Part shown: piece after piece, positions 34,269 to 42,328 of the stretch | Layout of the letters: each line of letters starts with the position of its first letter | Position numbering within the stretch: the stretch's first letter is position 1 | Assembly: GCA_002353525.1 (NCBI GenBank) | Contig: DEJV01000032.1 | Span: forward strand, 1-51,009 | Length of the DNA: 51,009 nt | Direction: 5' to 3' | Source: Prevotella sp. UBA2739 | GTDB taxonomy: Bacteria; Bacteroidota; Bacteroidia; Bacteroidales; Bacteroidaceae | Translations under genes and position numbers: made by a program | The notes under the pieces: generated by a model | What the model was told of the DNA's origin: nothing | What the model saw: the letters and a program-made list of their open reading frames with translations, nothing else | Database searches by the model: none

Positions 34269-35708
34269 TTATCGTTGAAAAAAATTATCAATTGAATCTC
34301 GACTCATCATCCACAACCCCGCGAAGGTAAGGAGGCCGTTCAGCATCAACAGCTCGTAGCCGAACTTATAGCCCATGTAGTGGCTGGTCAGCCAGTCCAG
34401 GGCAAAGCATAACAACGGAGAGGCGACTGCTATGTAAGGCACATAGCGGTCGTTTGTCTTTTGGTGCGTCAGCAGTCCGTAGGCAAAGAGACCCAGCAGC
34501 GGACCGTACGTATAAGAGCACATCACGTAGATGGCATCGATGATGCTGCTCGAGTTGAGCAGACGGAACAGCAGGATGAAGGCGGCAAAGACCACCGCCA
34601 CGCCCACATGCGCGCGCTTGCGCAGCCCCTCGTCGCCCTTGCGCTCGCGGATGTCCACACAGTAGCTCGTGGTCAGCGCCGTGAGCGCACTGTCGGCACT
34701 CGAGAACGAGGCCGCCACAATGCCCAGGGTGAACAGCACCAGCACCACATTGCCCAGCAGTCCCGAGGCGGCAAACATGGGCAGCAGCTCGTCGCCAGCC
34801 TGCGGCAGGGCCACGCCCTGACGGGCAGCCAGCAGCGTGAGCAGCACGCCCAGCGAGAGGAACAGCAGGTTAGCCGGCACGAAGGCCACGCCATAGGTGC
34901 ACATGTCCTTCTGAGCCTCGCGCAGCGACTTGCAGGTGAGGTTCTTCTGCATCATGTCCTGGTCCAGTCCGGTCATCACAATCACGATGAAGATACCGCT
35001 CAAGAACTGTTTCCAGAAGTTCTGGCGCGACACCCAGTCGTCCATCACGAAGATGCGCGAGTGGCTGTCGTTGACAATGGCCGTCACAGCCTCCGCAGGC
35101 GAGAGCCCCAGGGCCTGCACCACCTGCCAGATGATGAGCAGCAGGGCCGTGAACATACAAGTGGTCTGCAGCGTGTCGGTCCACACCAGCGTCTTGATGC
35201 CGCCGCGGCGCGTGTAGAGCCAGATGAGCGCCACCATGCACACCACCGTCAGCGCAAACGGGATGCCCAGCGCGTCGAGCACGAAGCGCTGCAAGATGAT
35301 ACACACCACATAGAACCGGGCCGCCGCACCCGTCATCTTCGACAACAGGAAGAACCACGCGCCCGTCTTGTACGACCGCCGTCCCAGCCTGTTCTGCAAA
35401 TAAGTATAGATGGTGGTGAGGTTCATGCGGTAGTAGACCGGCAACAAGATGAATGCCACCGCCACATAGCCCAGGATGAAGCCCAGGCACGTCTGCAGGT
35501 ACGTCATGTCCGAGTGCAGCACCATGCCGGGCACGCTGACAAATGTCACCCCCGATATCGACGCCCCCACCATGCCAAAAGCCACCATATACCACGGCGA
35601 CTGTCGGTTGCCGCGATAGAACGTATCGTTGTCGGCCCTGCGGCTGGTCAGGCGGCTGAACAGCATCAGCAGGGCAAAATAGACAAGAATTGTAATCAGT
35701 ATCATCAT
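34269..35708 (-). CDS. Sodium:solute symporter (SSF family)
   Basis: A 479-residue transporter with about 13 transmembrane segments. FYRGNRQSPWYMVAFGMVGA and SISGVTFVSVPGMV are the conserved TM1-TM2 region that includes the sodium site. SYKTGAWFFLLSKMTGAAAR and TSYCVDIRERKG are further SSF blocks. The substrate is unknown; related proteins carry sugars, sialic acid, proline or pantothenate. A minus-strand -7 element TACCTTTG (35726-35719) lies only 11 bases upstream, implying a very short leader. Confidence 0.9.
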   Translation of the reverse strand: MMILITILVYFALLMLFSRLTSRRADNDTFYRGNRQSPWYMVAFGMVGASISGVTFVSVPGMVLHSDMTYLQTCLGFILGYVAVAFILLPVYYRMNLTTIYTYLQNRLGRRSYKTGAWFFLLSKMTGAAARFYVVCIILQRFVLDALGIPFALTVVCMVALIWLYTRRGGIKTLVWTDTLQTTCMFTALLLIIWQVVQALGLSPAEAVTAIVNDSHSRIFVMDDWVSRQNFWKQFLSGIFIVIVMTGLDQDMMQKNLTCKSLREAQKDMCTYGVAFVPANLLFLSLGVLLTLLAARQGVALPQAGDELLPMFAASGLLGNVVLVLFTLGIVAASFSSADSALTALTTSYCVDIRERKGDEGLRKRAHVGVAVVFAAFILLFRLLNSSSIIDAIYVMCSYTYGPLLGLFAYGLLTHQKTNDRYVPYIAVASPLLCFALDWLTSHYMGYKFGYELLMLNGLLTFAGLWMMSRDSIDNFFQR

Positions 35709-35825
35709 AACTAAGGTGCAAAGGTAGTGATTTTATCTAAATAACGAGCTTCTCATTCGCAACAAAACAAAGAAAATCTTTTATTCAATTGTCAATTGTC
35801 AATTCTCAATCAATTGGATGAAGAC

Positions 35826-35928
35826 CAACCTAAGGTAGTTACAAGTAACATAAGTGGTAGTTGCAACCAACCTAACTACCACTTGCAACCAACCTAATTG
35901 GTTCTTAGGTTGGTTACAAAATAAAGGA
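35826..35928. repeat. CCAACCTAA direct and inverted repeats left of the island
   Basis: ACCAACCTAA occurs three times (near 35825, 35867 and 35888), and TTAGGTTGGTTAC (about 35907-35919) is its inverse. GTGGTAGTTGCAACCAACC can also pair with ACTACCACTTGC. The arrangement could form a terminator-like fold or be a recombination scar at the left boundary of the AT-rich island. The rest of 35709-36021 is a TCAATTGTC repeat and the WYL promoter. Confidence 0.55.
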
Positions 35929-35964
35929 GCCCGTTGCGGACTGGCTTTTTCTATAAAAAAAGCA

Positions 35965-36005
35965 TTGTTCGCGAACAAAGAATTCGAAAAAATACTCTAT
36001 CTTTG
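35965..36005 (+). promoter_or_regulatory. WYL gene promoter with perfect palindromic operator
   Basis: TTGTTCGCGAACAA (35965-35978) is a perfect 14-base palindrome. The -7 element TATCTTTG is at 35998-36005. The palindrome's GCGAA (35971-35975) ends 23 bases before the -7 element, where a -33 box would sit, and no TTTG -33 is present. The same spacing recurs at two more promoters in the island. Most likely this is the autoregulatory site of the WYL protein. Confidence 0.7.
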
Positions 36006-36021
36006 CAAAAAAATATCGAAT

Positions 36022-37062
36022 ATGCCTACTAACAAAAACGCATTTATACGCTACAAATACCTGGACACACTGTTATCCGACCGGCATCACTACTACGACA
36101 TCAATGACTTGACGGAGAGAGTCAACGATATGATGGAACGGGATGGACTGGGCATGAGTGTTGTCCGCCGAACCATAGAGAAGGATTTGGTCAACATGCA
36201 ACTTACTCCTTTCAGTGCGCCTATTGATTTTGAGAAGAAAAACGGAAGAAACGTTTACCGCTATACCGACCCCACGTTTTCTATCTTTTCTCAGGAACTG
36301 AGCCGTGAGGAACGAAACCTCCTATGCGAATTGCTGTGTACCATCGGACAGTTTGACGGGCTTGATAATTTCACATGGCTTGAAAACTTCAAGATTGGTC
36401 TTGGGCTGGAGGAACGACGCCAAATCATCAGTTTCAGTAACAACCCGTATCTGAAGAACTCCAATCTCCTTGGAACCCTCTTCGACCAAATTTCCAACGA
36501 AGTGGCCATCCGGTTGTCGTATCATACGTTCAACGATGCAACCATCCGTACTATTGATTTCCATCCCTATCTCTTGAAGCAGTATAACGACCGTTGGTTC
36601 CTGTTAGGTGCAGCCGATAGTGACAAGCACATCCTTACTTTTGCCCTCGACAGAATAGATAAGGTGGTCCCCCTGCCTGAACGTAAATATATCCCATGTC
36701 CCGATGATATCGCAGATCGTTTCGACGACATCGTCGGCGTTACCTACTATGAGAACCGCCCCGTGGAGCACATTCTCTGTTGGGTGAGCGATGCTTCGAT
36801 GGGCTATGTTGACACCAAACCCATTCACGGCAGCTATACACCGTTGAAGGGCGATGCCGAACAGCAACTGCGCACCGAATACCCCCAATTGCAAGGCGGC
36901 ATGTTCTTCACCTTGGACTGCATCAATAACTTTGAGTTGATTCGTGAACTCTGCTCTTACGGCAAAGACCTTCTTGTGCTGCGCTCAGACGGCACTGTTG
37001 CCGAAGATGTAAGAAAGCGTGTCAGCGAGATGAATGAAAAATATTCTGAATTGCGAACATAG
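36022..37062 (+). CDS. WYL-domain transcriptional regulator
   Basis: A 346-residue DNA-binding regulator. Residues 1-80 form a winged-helix-like N-terminus (AFIRYKYLDTLLSDRHHYYD, VVRRTIEKDLVNMQ). The WYL domain (about 155-215) has VAIRLSYHTF, TIDFHPYLLKQYNDRWFLLG and RIDKVVPL, with W-F-L for W-Y-L. A C-terminal WCX-like part follows. BrxR and CapW regulators of phage defence have this plan and sense nucleic-acid-like ligands. I chose the ATG at 36022, 17 bases after the -7 element; upstream in-frame codons lie before the promoter. Confidence 0.88.
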   Translation: MPTNKNAFIRYKYLDTLLSDRHHYYDINDLTERVNDMMERDGLGMSVVRRTIEKDLVNMQLTPFSAPIDFEKKNGRNVYRYTDPTFSIFSQELSREERNLLCELLCTIGQFDGLDNFTWLENFKIGLGLEERRQIISFSNNPYLKNSNLLGTLFDQISNEVAIRLSYHTFNDATIRTIDFHPYLLKQYNDRWFLLGAADSDKHILTFALDRIDKVVPLPERKYIPCPDDIADRFDDIVGVTYYENRPVEHILCWVSDASMGYVDTKPIHGSYTPLKGDAEQQLRTEYPQLQGGMFFTLDCINNFELIRELCSYGKDLLVLRSDGTVAEDVRKRVSEMNEKYSELRT

Positions 37063-37087
37063 ATTACGCAAGTAAATAGTATCTTTG
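37053..37087 (+). promoter_or_regulatory. Promoter of the ATPase operon with GCGAA box
   Basis: TTGCGAACAT (37051-37060) overlaps the WYL gene's stop, and TATCTTTG is at 37080-37087. GCGAA (37053-37057) ends 23 bases before the -7 element, as at the WYL promoter. A partial inverse, ACGCAA, lies at 37066-37071. Confidence 0.65.
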
Positions 37088-37113
37088 CAGCAGAAAAAGA
37101 AAAAACAACAAAT

Positions 37114-39288
37114 ATGAATACACAATTAACAATTAAGAATTTTAGAGTTTTTGATGAAAACGGCGTTGCGATAGACATCAAACCGATGACAATATTGACG
37201 GGTTGTAATAGTTCTGGCAAGAGTTCCATTGTCAAGGCAGCTTTCCTCCTCAATACTTTTATGAAGCAGGTAAATAATGCTATTGAAAACGGAGAAAAAA
37301 TCGAGCTAAACAAATACAAGCTCGACTTTACCGGTTATCCAAACAATCTCTTGGGAAGGTTCGATAAAGTGATTCCAAATGGTTCCACATCTCAAAAAGT
37401 CACTTTAGGGTATACTGTGCATTCATGCCTTTTGTCTAAAGATGTGGATGTACAGCTTGTATTCGCTGCTGACAAGAATGATGATCTAAATAATGCATAC
37501 CTTATTAGTATTTCAATGAGTACAGATGAAGGCGTGTTTTATTCTTCAGACAAGGAGAATGGTAGTGTGTTCAATTTGAATATGATAAAAGATTCTTTAT
37601 TGACATTCGCTCCAATTGATTTCCTTATTTCTCAGTTTTGTACCCTATATTCATATCCTATTGGTGAAGAATTTGGAATGACAGAAGAAGAATACGATCA
37701 GCAAAGGGATGTTCTTGTTTCACAACTTCGTGAAAAAGGAAAAAATAGAGTAATGGAGGTTGTCAAGTATAATCGCTTTAAAAAGGATAGCAAGGAAAAA
37801 GAATATACAGAAGAACAGCTTAATATAATTAAATGGACGGAAGAGAATGATTCTTTTTTCAACATACCTGTTTTGGAATATTTACATACAGTCAAAAAAG
37901 AAGATATGATGACTGTTGTTGAAAAAGAATTGATTTCAGATGGGGATTATAATGCCTATCTTGTTTCAAGTTCTGCGGTTCTTGCAGCTTCAAAAAAGGT
38001 TGTAAAGGATTTCCTTATTTCAGAATTTGATTCTTTTGACAAATATTTTATAGATTTTGAGCATAAGTACTTTGCTAATGTTGTTATTTCTAGTGACAAA
38101 AACACTCCAAGTCTTTCTTCTATATGCTTAAAACAAAATTTCACAAAAAGCTATCCAGAAAATGGATGGTCGCATGGCGTTTTGCTATGGGATGATGATG
38201 AGAATAATAGTCAAAAGAGAAATGTCGAAAAAGAAAAAACACCACAGCAGAAAATCAAAGAATGGGAGGAGAAACCGCTCACATTTGATAATCTGTATGA
38301 GGTCGTAATGCTTTGGAATGAGAAGTATTCAGCAGAAAAATCAGATTATTATAAGGGCGGAGCATGTGAAGTTAAACTACCTAATGGCGATGAGATCTTT
38401 GCACCTAGTGATTTCCGTCACCATGCATTTGACATGCTAACATCGTTCGCAGAAAAAGTAATTCACGAGGTTGTTTTAGCTACTGGATTTGAAAACATGT
38501 CATATGTAAGTTCTTCACGAGCAACAGTGAAGAAGCTGTATGCCATGGATGAGAAGAATGACTTTACTGAACTTCTTAAGAGGTATTTCGAATCTAAGCG
38601 ACTTTTCGAGGAACGAAATAAGTATATGAAGCCAGATTACGAAGTGAATGATTTCATGAATCGCTGGATCAAGCAATTCGGTCTTGGGGACGCTCTTACT
38701 TTCCAACTTGATGAAGAAGGACTTGGAGTCAAAATCCGACTTTATAAGTCAGCAGATGACAATTATGGTCGATTGTTGTCAGATGAAGGTTATGGTATTA
38801 CGCAATTGATTTCCATTCTTTTGCAAATTGAGACTGCCATTCTCTCTGCAAAAGAGGAAAAAGCGAATAAAGAAAGCGTTGACGGCCTCTCATATTTTGA
38901 TAAATATGACGAAGTTAAATATCATTTTGAAGAGAATACCATCGCCATCGAAGAACCGGAAATCCATCTACATCCCAGCTATCAGTCAAAGTTAGCAGAG
39001 ATGTTCGTTGAGGCCTACAGCAAATACAATATTCACTTTATTATAGAGACTCATAGTGAATATTTGATTCGCAAACTTCAGGTTATGGTAGCAGACAAAG
39101 AAATTGAAATATCATCTCATGAGGTATCTGTAAATTATGTAGATAAAAACGAGGACACAATGGCCACCAATCGAAAGATAACTATTCAAAAAGATGGTCG
39201 TTTAAGTGAACCGTTTGGCAAAGGTTTTTTTGACGAAGCAGATTCCCTCGCAATGGATATATTAAAGTATACGGCACGAAGAAAATGA
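37114..39288 (+). CDS. AAA ATPase with ABC-type/DUF3696-like architecture
   Basis: A 724-residue SMC/OLD-like ATPase. Walker A GCNSSGKSS is at residues 30-38 after LTIKNFRVFDENG. A long helical and variable insert follows. SDEGYGITQLISILLQIE is the signature-like motif (about 563-580), IAIEEPEIHLHPSYQ is Walker B (about 610), and FIIETHSEYLIRKLQ is the His switch (about 642). The end ITIQKDGRLSEPFGKGFFDE resembles DUF3696. No TOPRIM nuclease is visible, unlike OLD or GajA. Its stop overlaps the start of the partner gene, so the two proteins probably work together. Anti-phage function is inference from context. Confidence 0.85.
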   Translation: MNTQLTIKNFRVFDENGVAIDIKPMTILTGCNSSGKSSIVKAAFLLNTFMKQVNNAIENGEKIELNKYKLDFTGYPNNLLGRFDKVIPNGSTSQKVTLGYTVHSCLLSKDVDVQLVFAADKNDDLNNAYLISISMSTDEGVFYSSDKENGSVFNLNMIKDSLLTFAPIDFLISQFCTLYSYPIGEEFGMTEEEYDQQRDVLVSQLREKGKNRVMEVVKYNRFKKDSKEKEYTEEQLNIIKWTEENDSFFNIPVLEYLHTVKKEDMMTVVEKELISDGDYNAYLVSSSAVLAASKKVVKDFLISEFDSFDKYFIDFEHKYFANVVISSDKNTPSLSSICLKQNFTKSYPENGWSHGVLLWDDDENNSQKRNVEKEKTPQQKIKEWEEKPLTFDNLYEVVMLWNEKYSAEKSDYYKGGACEVKLPNGDEIFAPSDFRHHAFDMLTSFAEKVIHEVVLATGFENMSYVSSSRATVKKLYAMDEKNDFTELLKRYFESKRLFEERNKYMKPDYEVNDFMNRWIKQFGLGDALTFQLDEEGLGVKIRLYKSADDNYGRLLSDEGYGITQLISILLQIETAILSAKEEKANKESVDGLSYFDKYDEVKYHFEENTIAIEEPEIHLHPSYQSKLAEMFVEAYSKYNIHFIIETHSEYLIRKLQVMVADKEIEISSHEVSVNYVDKNEDTMATNRKITIQKDGRLSEPFGKGFFDEADSLAMDILKYTARRK

Positions 39289-40262
39289 AAGATAAGGTCA
39301 TATATTTGCAAAAAGGGTTTTGGAATCAGCTAAAAAGCGATACATCCATTGCCGGGCTTCAATGCATGATGAATGTTTATGAGGCTATTTTGGATGCGAA
39401 TCTACGTACTGACATCGAGGATGAAGTTTGGGATTCAGATCCCTTTTTGATGTTATTGTGGAAAAGATTTGTATCCCATCAATCAGATATTGAACTTTTT
39501 GAAGACATTTCAATAGATAAACCCAATGAAAATGTAGAAGATTTGTCTGCTATATACTTGACAGATATTAATACTTCTGAATGTAATACTTTGGCTACTA
39601 CTTATGGAATAGTAGTCGTTAATAATACAGACTTGCCTCGAAAGGAATACCTTTTCAAGGGAGATGGCTTTTTGCTAAAGAAGAATACAATATGTTACGA
39701 GGATAGGTATCTTCAATTTAAGCAGAAAATCTGTTATCCATGCAATTCAATGATTTTGATAGACCCATACATATTGTCTGATAAAAAGAATATTGGAAGA
39801 AACCTGTTTTATCTACTGGATGCAATCCTTCCTACCAAAAGGCTGAAAGTTGTATTTCAATTATCAATATTTAGTATGTTGGGAAATAAAAACAGTGATG
39901 CTTTGAATGTAGAGGAATACCACAAAGAAATATCAGATATCATTAAAGCTATTAGAAAGGGGTTAAATTTCATATTGACATTATACGCTATTGGAAGCGC
40001 TGAGGAGTTTCATAGGAGAATGATAATTACAAACAATGTTCTCTTTAGTGCAGATGATGGTTTTGAGGTGTTTAAAGATAATGGTCAAGCATCAAAAAAT
40101 GCATCATTTGACATCGTTTTACCTAGGCTTGTAGGAGACAACCGGCAAGATATGAGTAACTATATAAGATGGATAAAAATTGCAAGAAACAGAAGCAACA
40201 AGCAATATGAGAAACATTTTTGTGGAACACGAGAAAACCGGTTATTTGAATTAGTTAGATAG
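39285..40262 (+). CDS. Unknown partner of the AAA ATPase
   Basis: A 325-residue protein coupled by ATGA to the ATPase gene. I do not recognise a family with confidence. The C-terminal half has MILIDPYILSDKKNIGRNLF and LKVVFQLSIFSML, then EEFHRRMIITNNVLFSADDG. This strand-helix pattern with a His-Arg block followed by a D-D-G turn is loosely like MIT_C/PLD-type folds, where it would be an effector site. No TOPRIM, DUF4435, HNH or TM motif is visible. Low GC matches the island. Confidence 0.7.
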   Translation: MKDKVIYLQKGFWNQLKSDTSIAGLQCMMNVYEAILDANLRTDIEDEVWDSDPFLMLLWKRFVSHQSDIELFEDISIDKPNENVEDLSAIYLTDINTSECNTLATTYGIVVVNNTDLPRKEYLFKGDGFLLKKNTICYEDRYLQFKQKICYPCNSMILIDPYILSDKKNIGRNLFYLLDAILPTKRLKVVFQLSIFSMLGNKNSDALNVEEYHKEISDIIKAIRKGLNFILTLYAIGSAEEFHRRMIITNNVLFSADDGFEVFKDNGQASKNASFDIVLPRLVGDNRQDMSNYIRWIKIARNRSNKQYEKHFCGTRENRLFELVR

Positions 40263-40324
40263 CAATTCTTTTTGATACATTTATTACCTTTTATAGTCAC
40301 TTCTAAATTGAAACAATAAAAATA

Positions 40325-42259
40325 ATGGAGGATTTCATAATTGATGGTATTTCACTTGATCCTGAAAATAAAGAATTCAAATACGCATTAGATAGTGTAC
40401 AGTACACAAACCATCTCATATATTTGACAGGTAAGGCAGGAACAGGTAAAACTACTTTCCTCAAATACCTCCGTAAAGTGACAAGTAAAAAAATGGTGGT
40501 GCTGGCTCCTACAGGTGTCGCTGCAGTCAATACTAAAGGCCAAACCATACATTCCTTCTTCCATATTCCTATATCTTTATTTGTTCCAGAAGATAAAAGG
40601 TTGAATAATGATTTTTTCAAGACTTTTCGTTATAATAAGGACAAAATTCAAATAATTAAGAATATGGAATTACTGGTCATAGATGAAGTATCTATGGTTA
40701 GAAGCGATTTATTAGATGTAATCGATGTTATTCTCCGAAAAATTCGTAAGAAAAATAGTATTCCTTTTGGAGGAGTCCAAGTTCTTTTAATCGGAGACAC
40801 TTTCCAGTTACCTCCCGTTGTAACACAGAGTGAGTGGTCCGTATTAAAAGATTTTTACGACAGTACTTTTTTCTTTTCTGCAAGAGTAATGAGTCTTGTG
40901 ACCCCTCTTTATATTGAGTTAAAGAAAGTTTATAGACAAAAAGAAAAAGAGTTTATAGATTTATTAAATCGGATTAGAGTTGGCAAACATGATGACTCTG
41001 ATATACAACTTCTTAATACAAGATTTGTGACAACCTCTATATACTTAAATGCAGAAAACTATATAACCCTAACTACTACGAAAGCTGTTGCGGACGCGGA
41101 GAACAAAAAGAAACTTGAAACATTACCTGGTGAATCTGTCTTCTTTGAAGCTCAGATTACGGGTGATTTTCCAGTCAGCAATTACCCAACAAATCGTATA
41201 TTAGAGTTAAAAAAGGGTACACAAGTTATGTTCATAAAGAACGATACGGATAAAGGCTTTTTTAATGGAAAGATTGGCAAGGTAGTAAAGTTTGATGGCG
41301 ACGGTATAATTGTTGATATTTTGAATGAACAAAACGAGAAGATATCAATAAATGTAGAACCAATGACATGGGAGAATGTTCTATACTCTTGGAATGATGA
41401 TGAAAAGTCCATTTTGGAAAAAGTTACGGGCTCTTTTAAACAATACCCGTTAAGACTTGCATGGGCTATTACTGTGCATAAGAGCCAAGGAATGACCTTT
41501 GAGAAAGTTATTGCAGATGTTGGAAATTCATTTGCTTCAGGTCAAGTGTATGTAGCTCTAAGCCGTTGTACATCTTTGAATGGACTAATACTAAAGTCAA
41601 GAATAACACGGCAAGCAATAAAAACAGATCCGCGGGTAATAGCTTTTGCAGAAAACGAGGTTCCAGAAACTCTTATTCTAGAAAATATACAGAAAGGAAA
41701 GGCGGACTTTTATTACAAAGAGGCTAGAAAATGTATAATAAAATTCGATGCTGACGGTTGTTATGACAACTTCGTTAAAGCAATCAAATATAGGAATGAT
41801 ATTGAAACTAGTCTGTTCAGGCGTTTCGTTTGCATTTGGATTAAACGTTTTGAAAAAACTCGAGATAAAATCCAAGACCTTGAGAAAGATATATCAACTC
41901 TTGTCGAAGAGAAAGAAGTACTTAAAAATGAGAATCTAGAACTAATGGGAACAACCCAAAAACAGAATAATGAAATAAATAAATTGTTATTATCGTTGTC
42001 GGAGAAAGAAGAAGAGAATAAAGAAAAAGAAGAAGAAATTATTACCTTGAATAGAAGTATTAAAAAACTCATGGATGAAAAAGAGTCTTTGAATAGCACG
42101 ATCCTTTCATCAAAAGAAAAAGAAAAACAATTACGAGAAATAATAAATCGTATACAATTAGAGAAGATGGCAAAGGAACGAGAAAAAAGTGATCTGGAAA
42201 AAGAATTGGATAGGGTAAGAAAAATTAAATGGTATCAAAAACTGTTTGGAAAAGAATAG
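40325..42259 (+). CDS. Pif1/RecD-like superfamily 1B helicase with coiled-coil tail
   Basis: A 644-residue DNA helicase. Walker A TGKAGTGKTTFL is at residues 35-46, motif Ia VLAPTGVAAVN, Walker B LLVIDEVSMV (about 118-127), motif III LIGDTFQLPPV, motif V/VI region RLAWAITVHKSQGMTFEKVI (about 379-398), and VYVALSRCTSLNGL. The first 450 residues match Pif1-like helicases. Residues about 515-640 are a Glu/Lys-rich coiled coil ending KWYQKLFGKE, unlike housekeeping RecD2. It lies 62 bases after the ATPase partner with no promoter of its own visible, so it may share that operon. Confidence 0.9.
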   Translation: MEDFIIDGISLDPENKEFKYALDSVQYTNHLIYLTGKAGTGKTTFLKYLRKVTSKKMVVLAPTGVAAVNTKGQTIHSFFHIPISLFVPEDKRLNNDFFKTFRYNKDKIQIIKNMELLVIDEVSMVRSDLLDVIDVILRKIRKKNSIPFGGVQVLLIGDTFQLPPVVTQSEWSVLKDFYDSTFFFSARVMSLVTPLYIELKKVYRQKEKEFIDLLNRIRVGKHDDSDIQLLNTRFVTTSIYLNAENYITLTTTKAVADAENKKKLETLPGESVFFEAQITGDFPVSNYPTNRILELKKGTQVMFIKNDTDKGFFNGKIGKVVKFDGDGIIVDILNEQNEKISINVEPMTWENVLYSWNDDEKSILEKVTGSFKQYPLRLAWAITVHKSQGMTFEKVIADVGNSFASGQVYVALSRCTSLNGLILKSRITRQAIKTDPRVIAFAENEVPETLILENIQKGKADFYYKEARKCIIKFDADGCYDNFVKAIKYRNDIETSLFRRFVCIWIKRFEKTRDKIQDLEKDISTLVEEKEVLKNENLELMGTTQKQNNEINKLLLSLSEKEEENKEKEEEIITLNRSIKKLMDEKESLNSTILSSKEKEKQLREIINRIQLEKMAKEREKSDLEKELDRVRKIKWYQKLFGKE

Positions 42260-42268
42260 CACCATATC

Positions 42269-42304
42269 TGCGAATATAGGCTTCGCACCTAAGTATTATC
42301 TTTG
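42269..42304 (+). promoter_or_regulatory. Promoter of the retropepsin/mini-polymerase operon with GCGAA box
   Basis: TGCGAA (42269-42274) and TTCGCA (42282-42287) form an inverted repeat. TATCTTTG is at 42297-42304. GCGAA (42270-42274) ends 23 bases before the -7 element, the same spacing as at 35998 and 37080. The second half-site lies between the box and the -7 element. Confidence 0.7.
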
Positions 42305-42328
42305 CACCGAAAACCAAATTATTAGAGT

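Noticed and set aside
33988..34276. Possible replication origin or DnaA boxes in GTTAACG clusters
   Set aside because: The hexamers do not match the DnaA box TTATCCACA, and no dnaA/dnaN gene is near. They are simple repeats.
35854..36021. N-terminal extension of the WYL protein
   Set aside because: The extra codons lie before the -7 element at 35998 and read through repeats. The protein starts at 36022.
37114..40262. Assignment to Gabija, PARIS, Septu or OLD
   Set aside because: There is no TOPRIM domain in the ATPase, and the partner has no UvrD-like, DUF4435 or HNH motifs that I can see.
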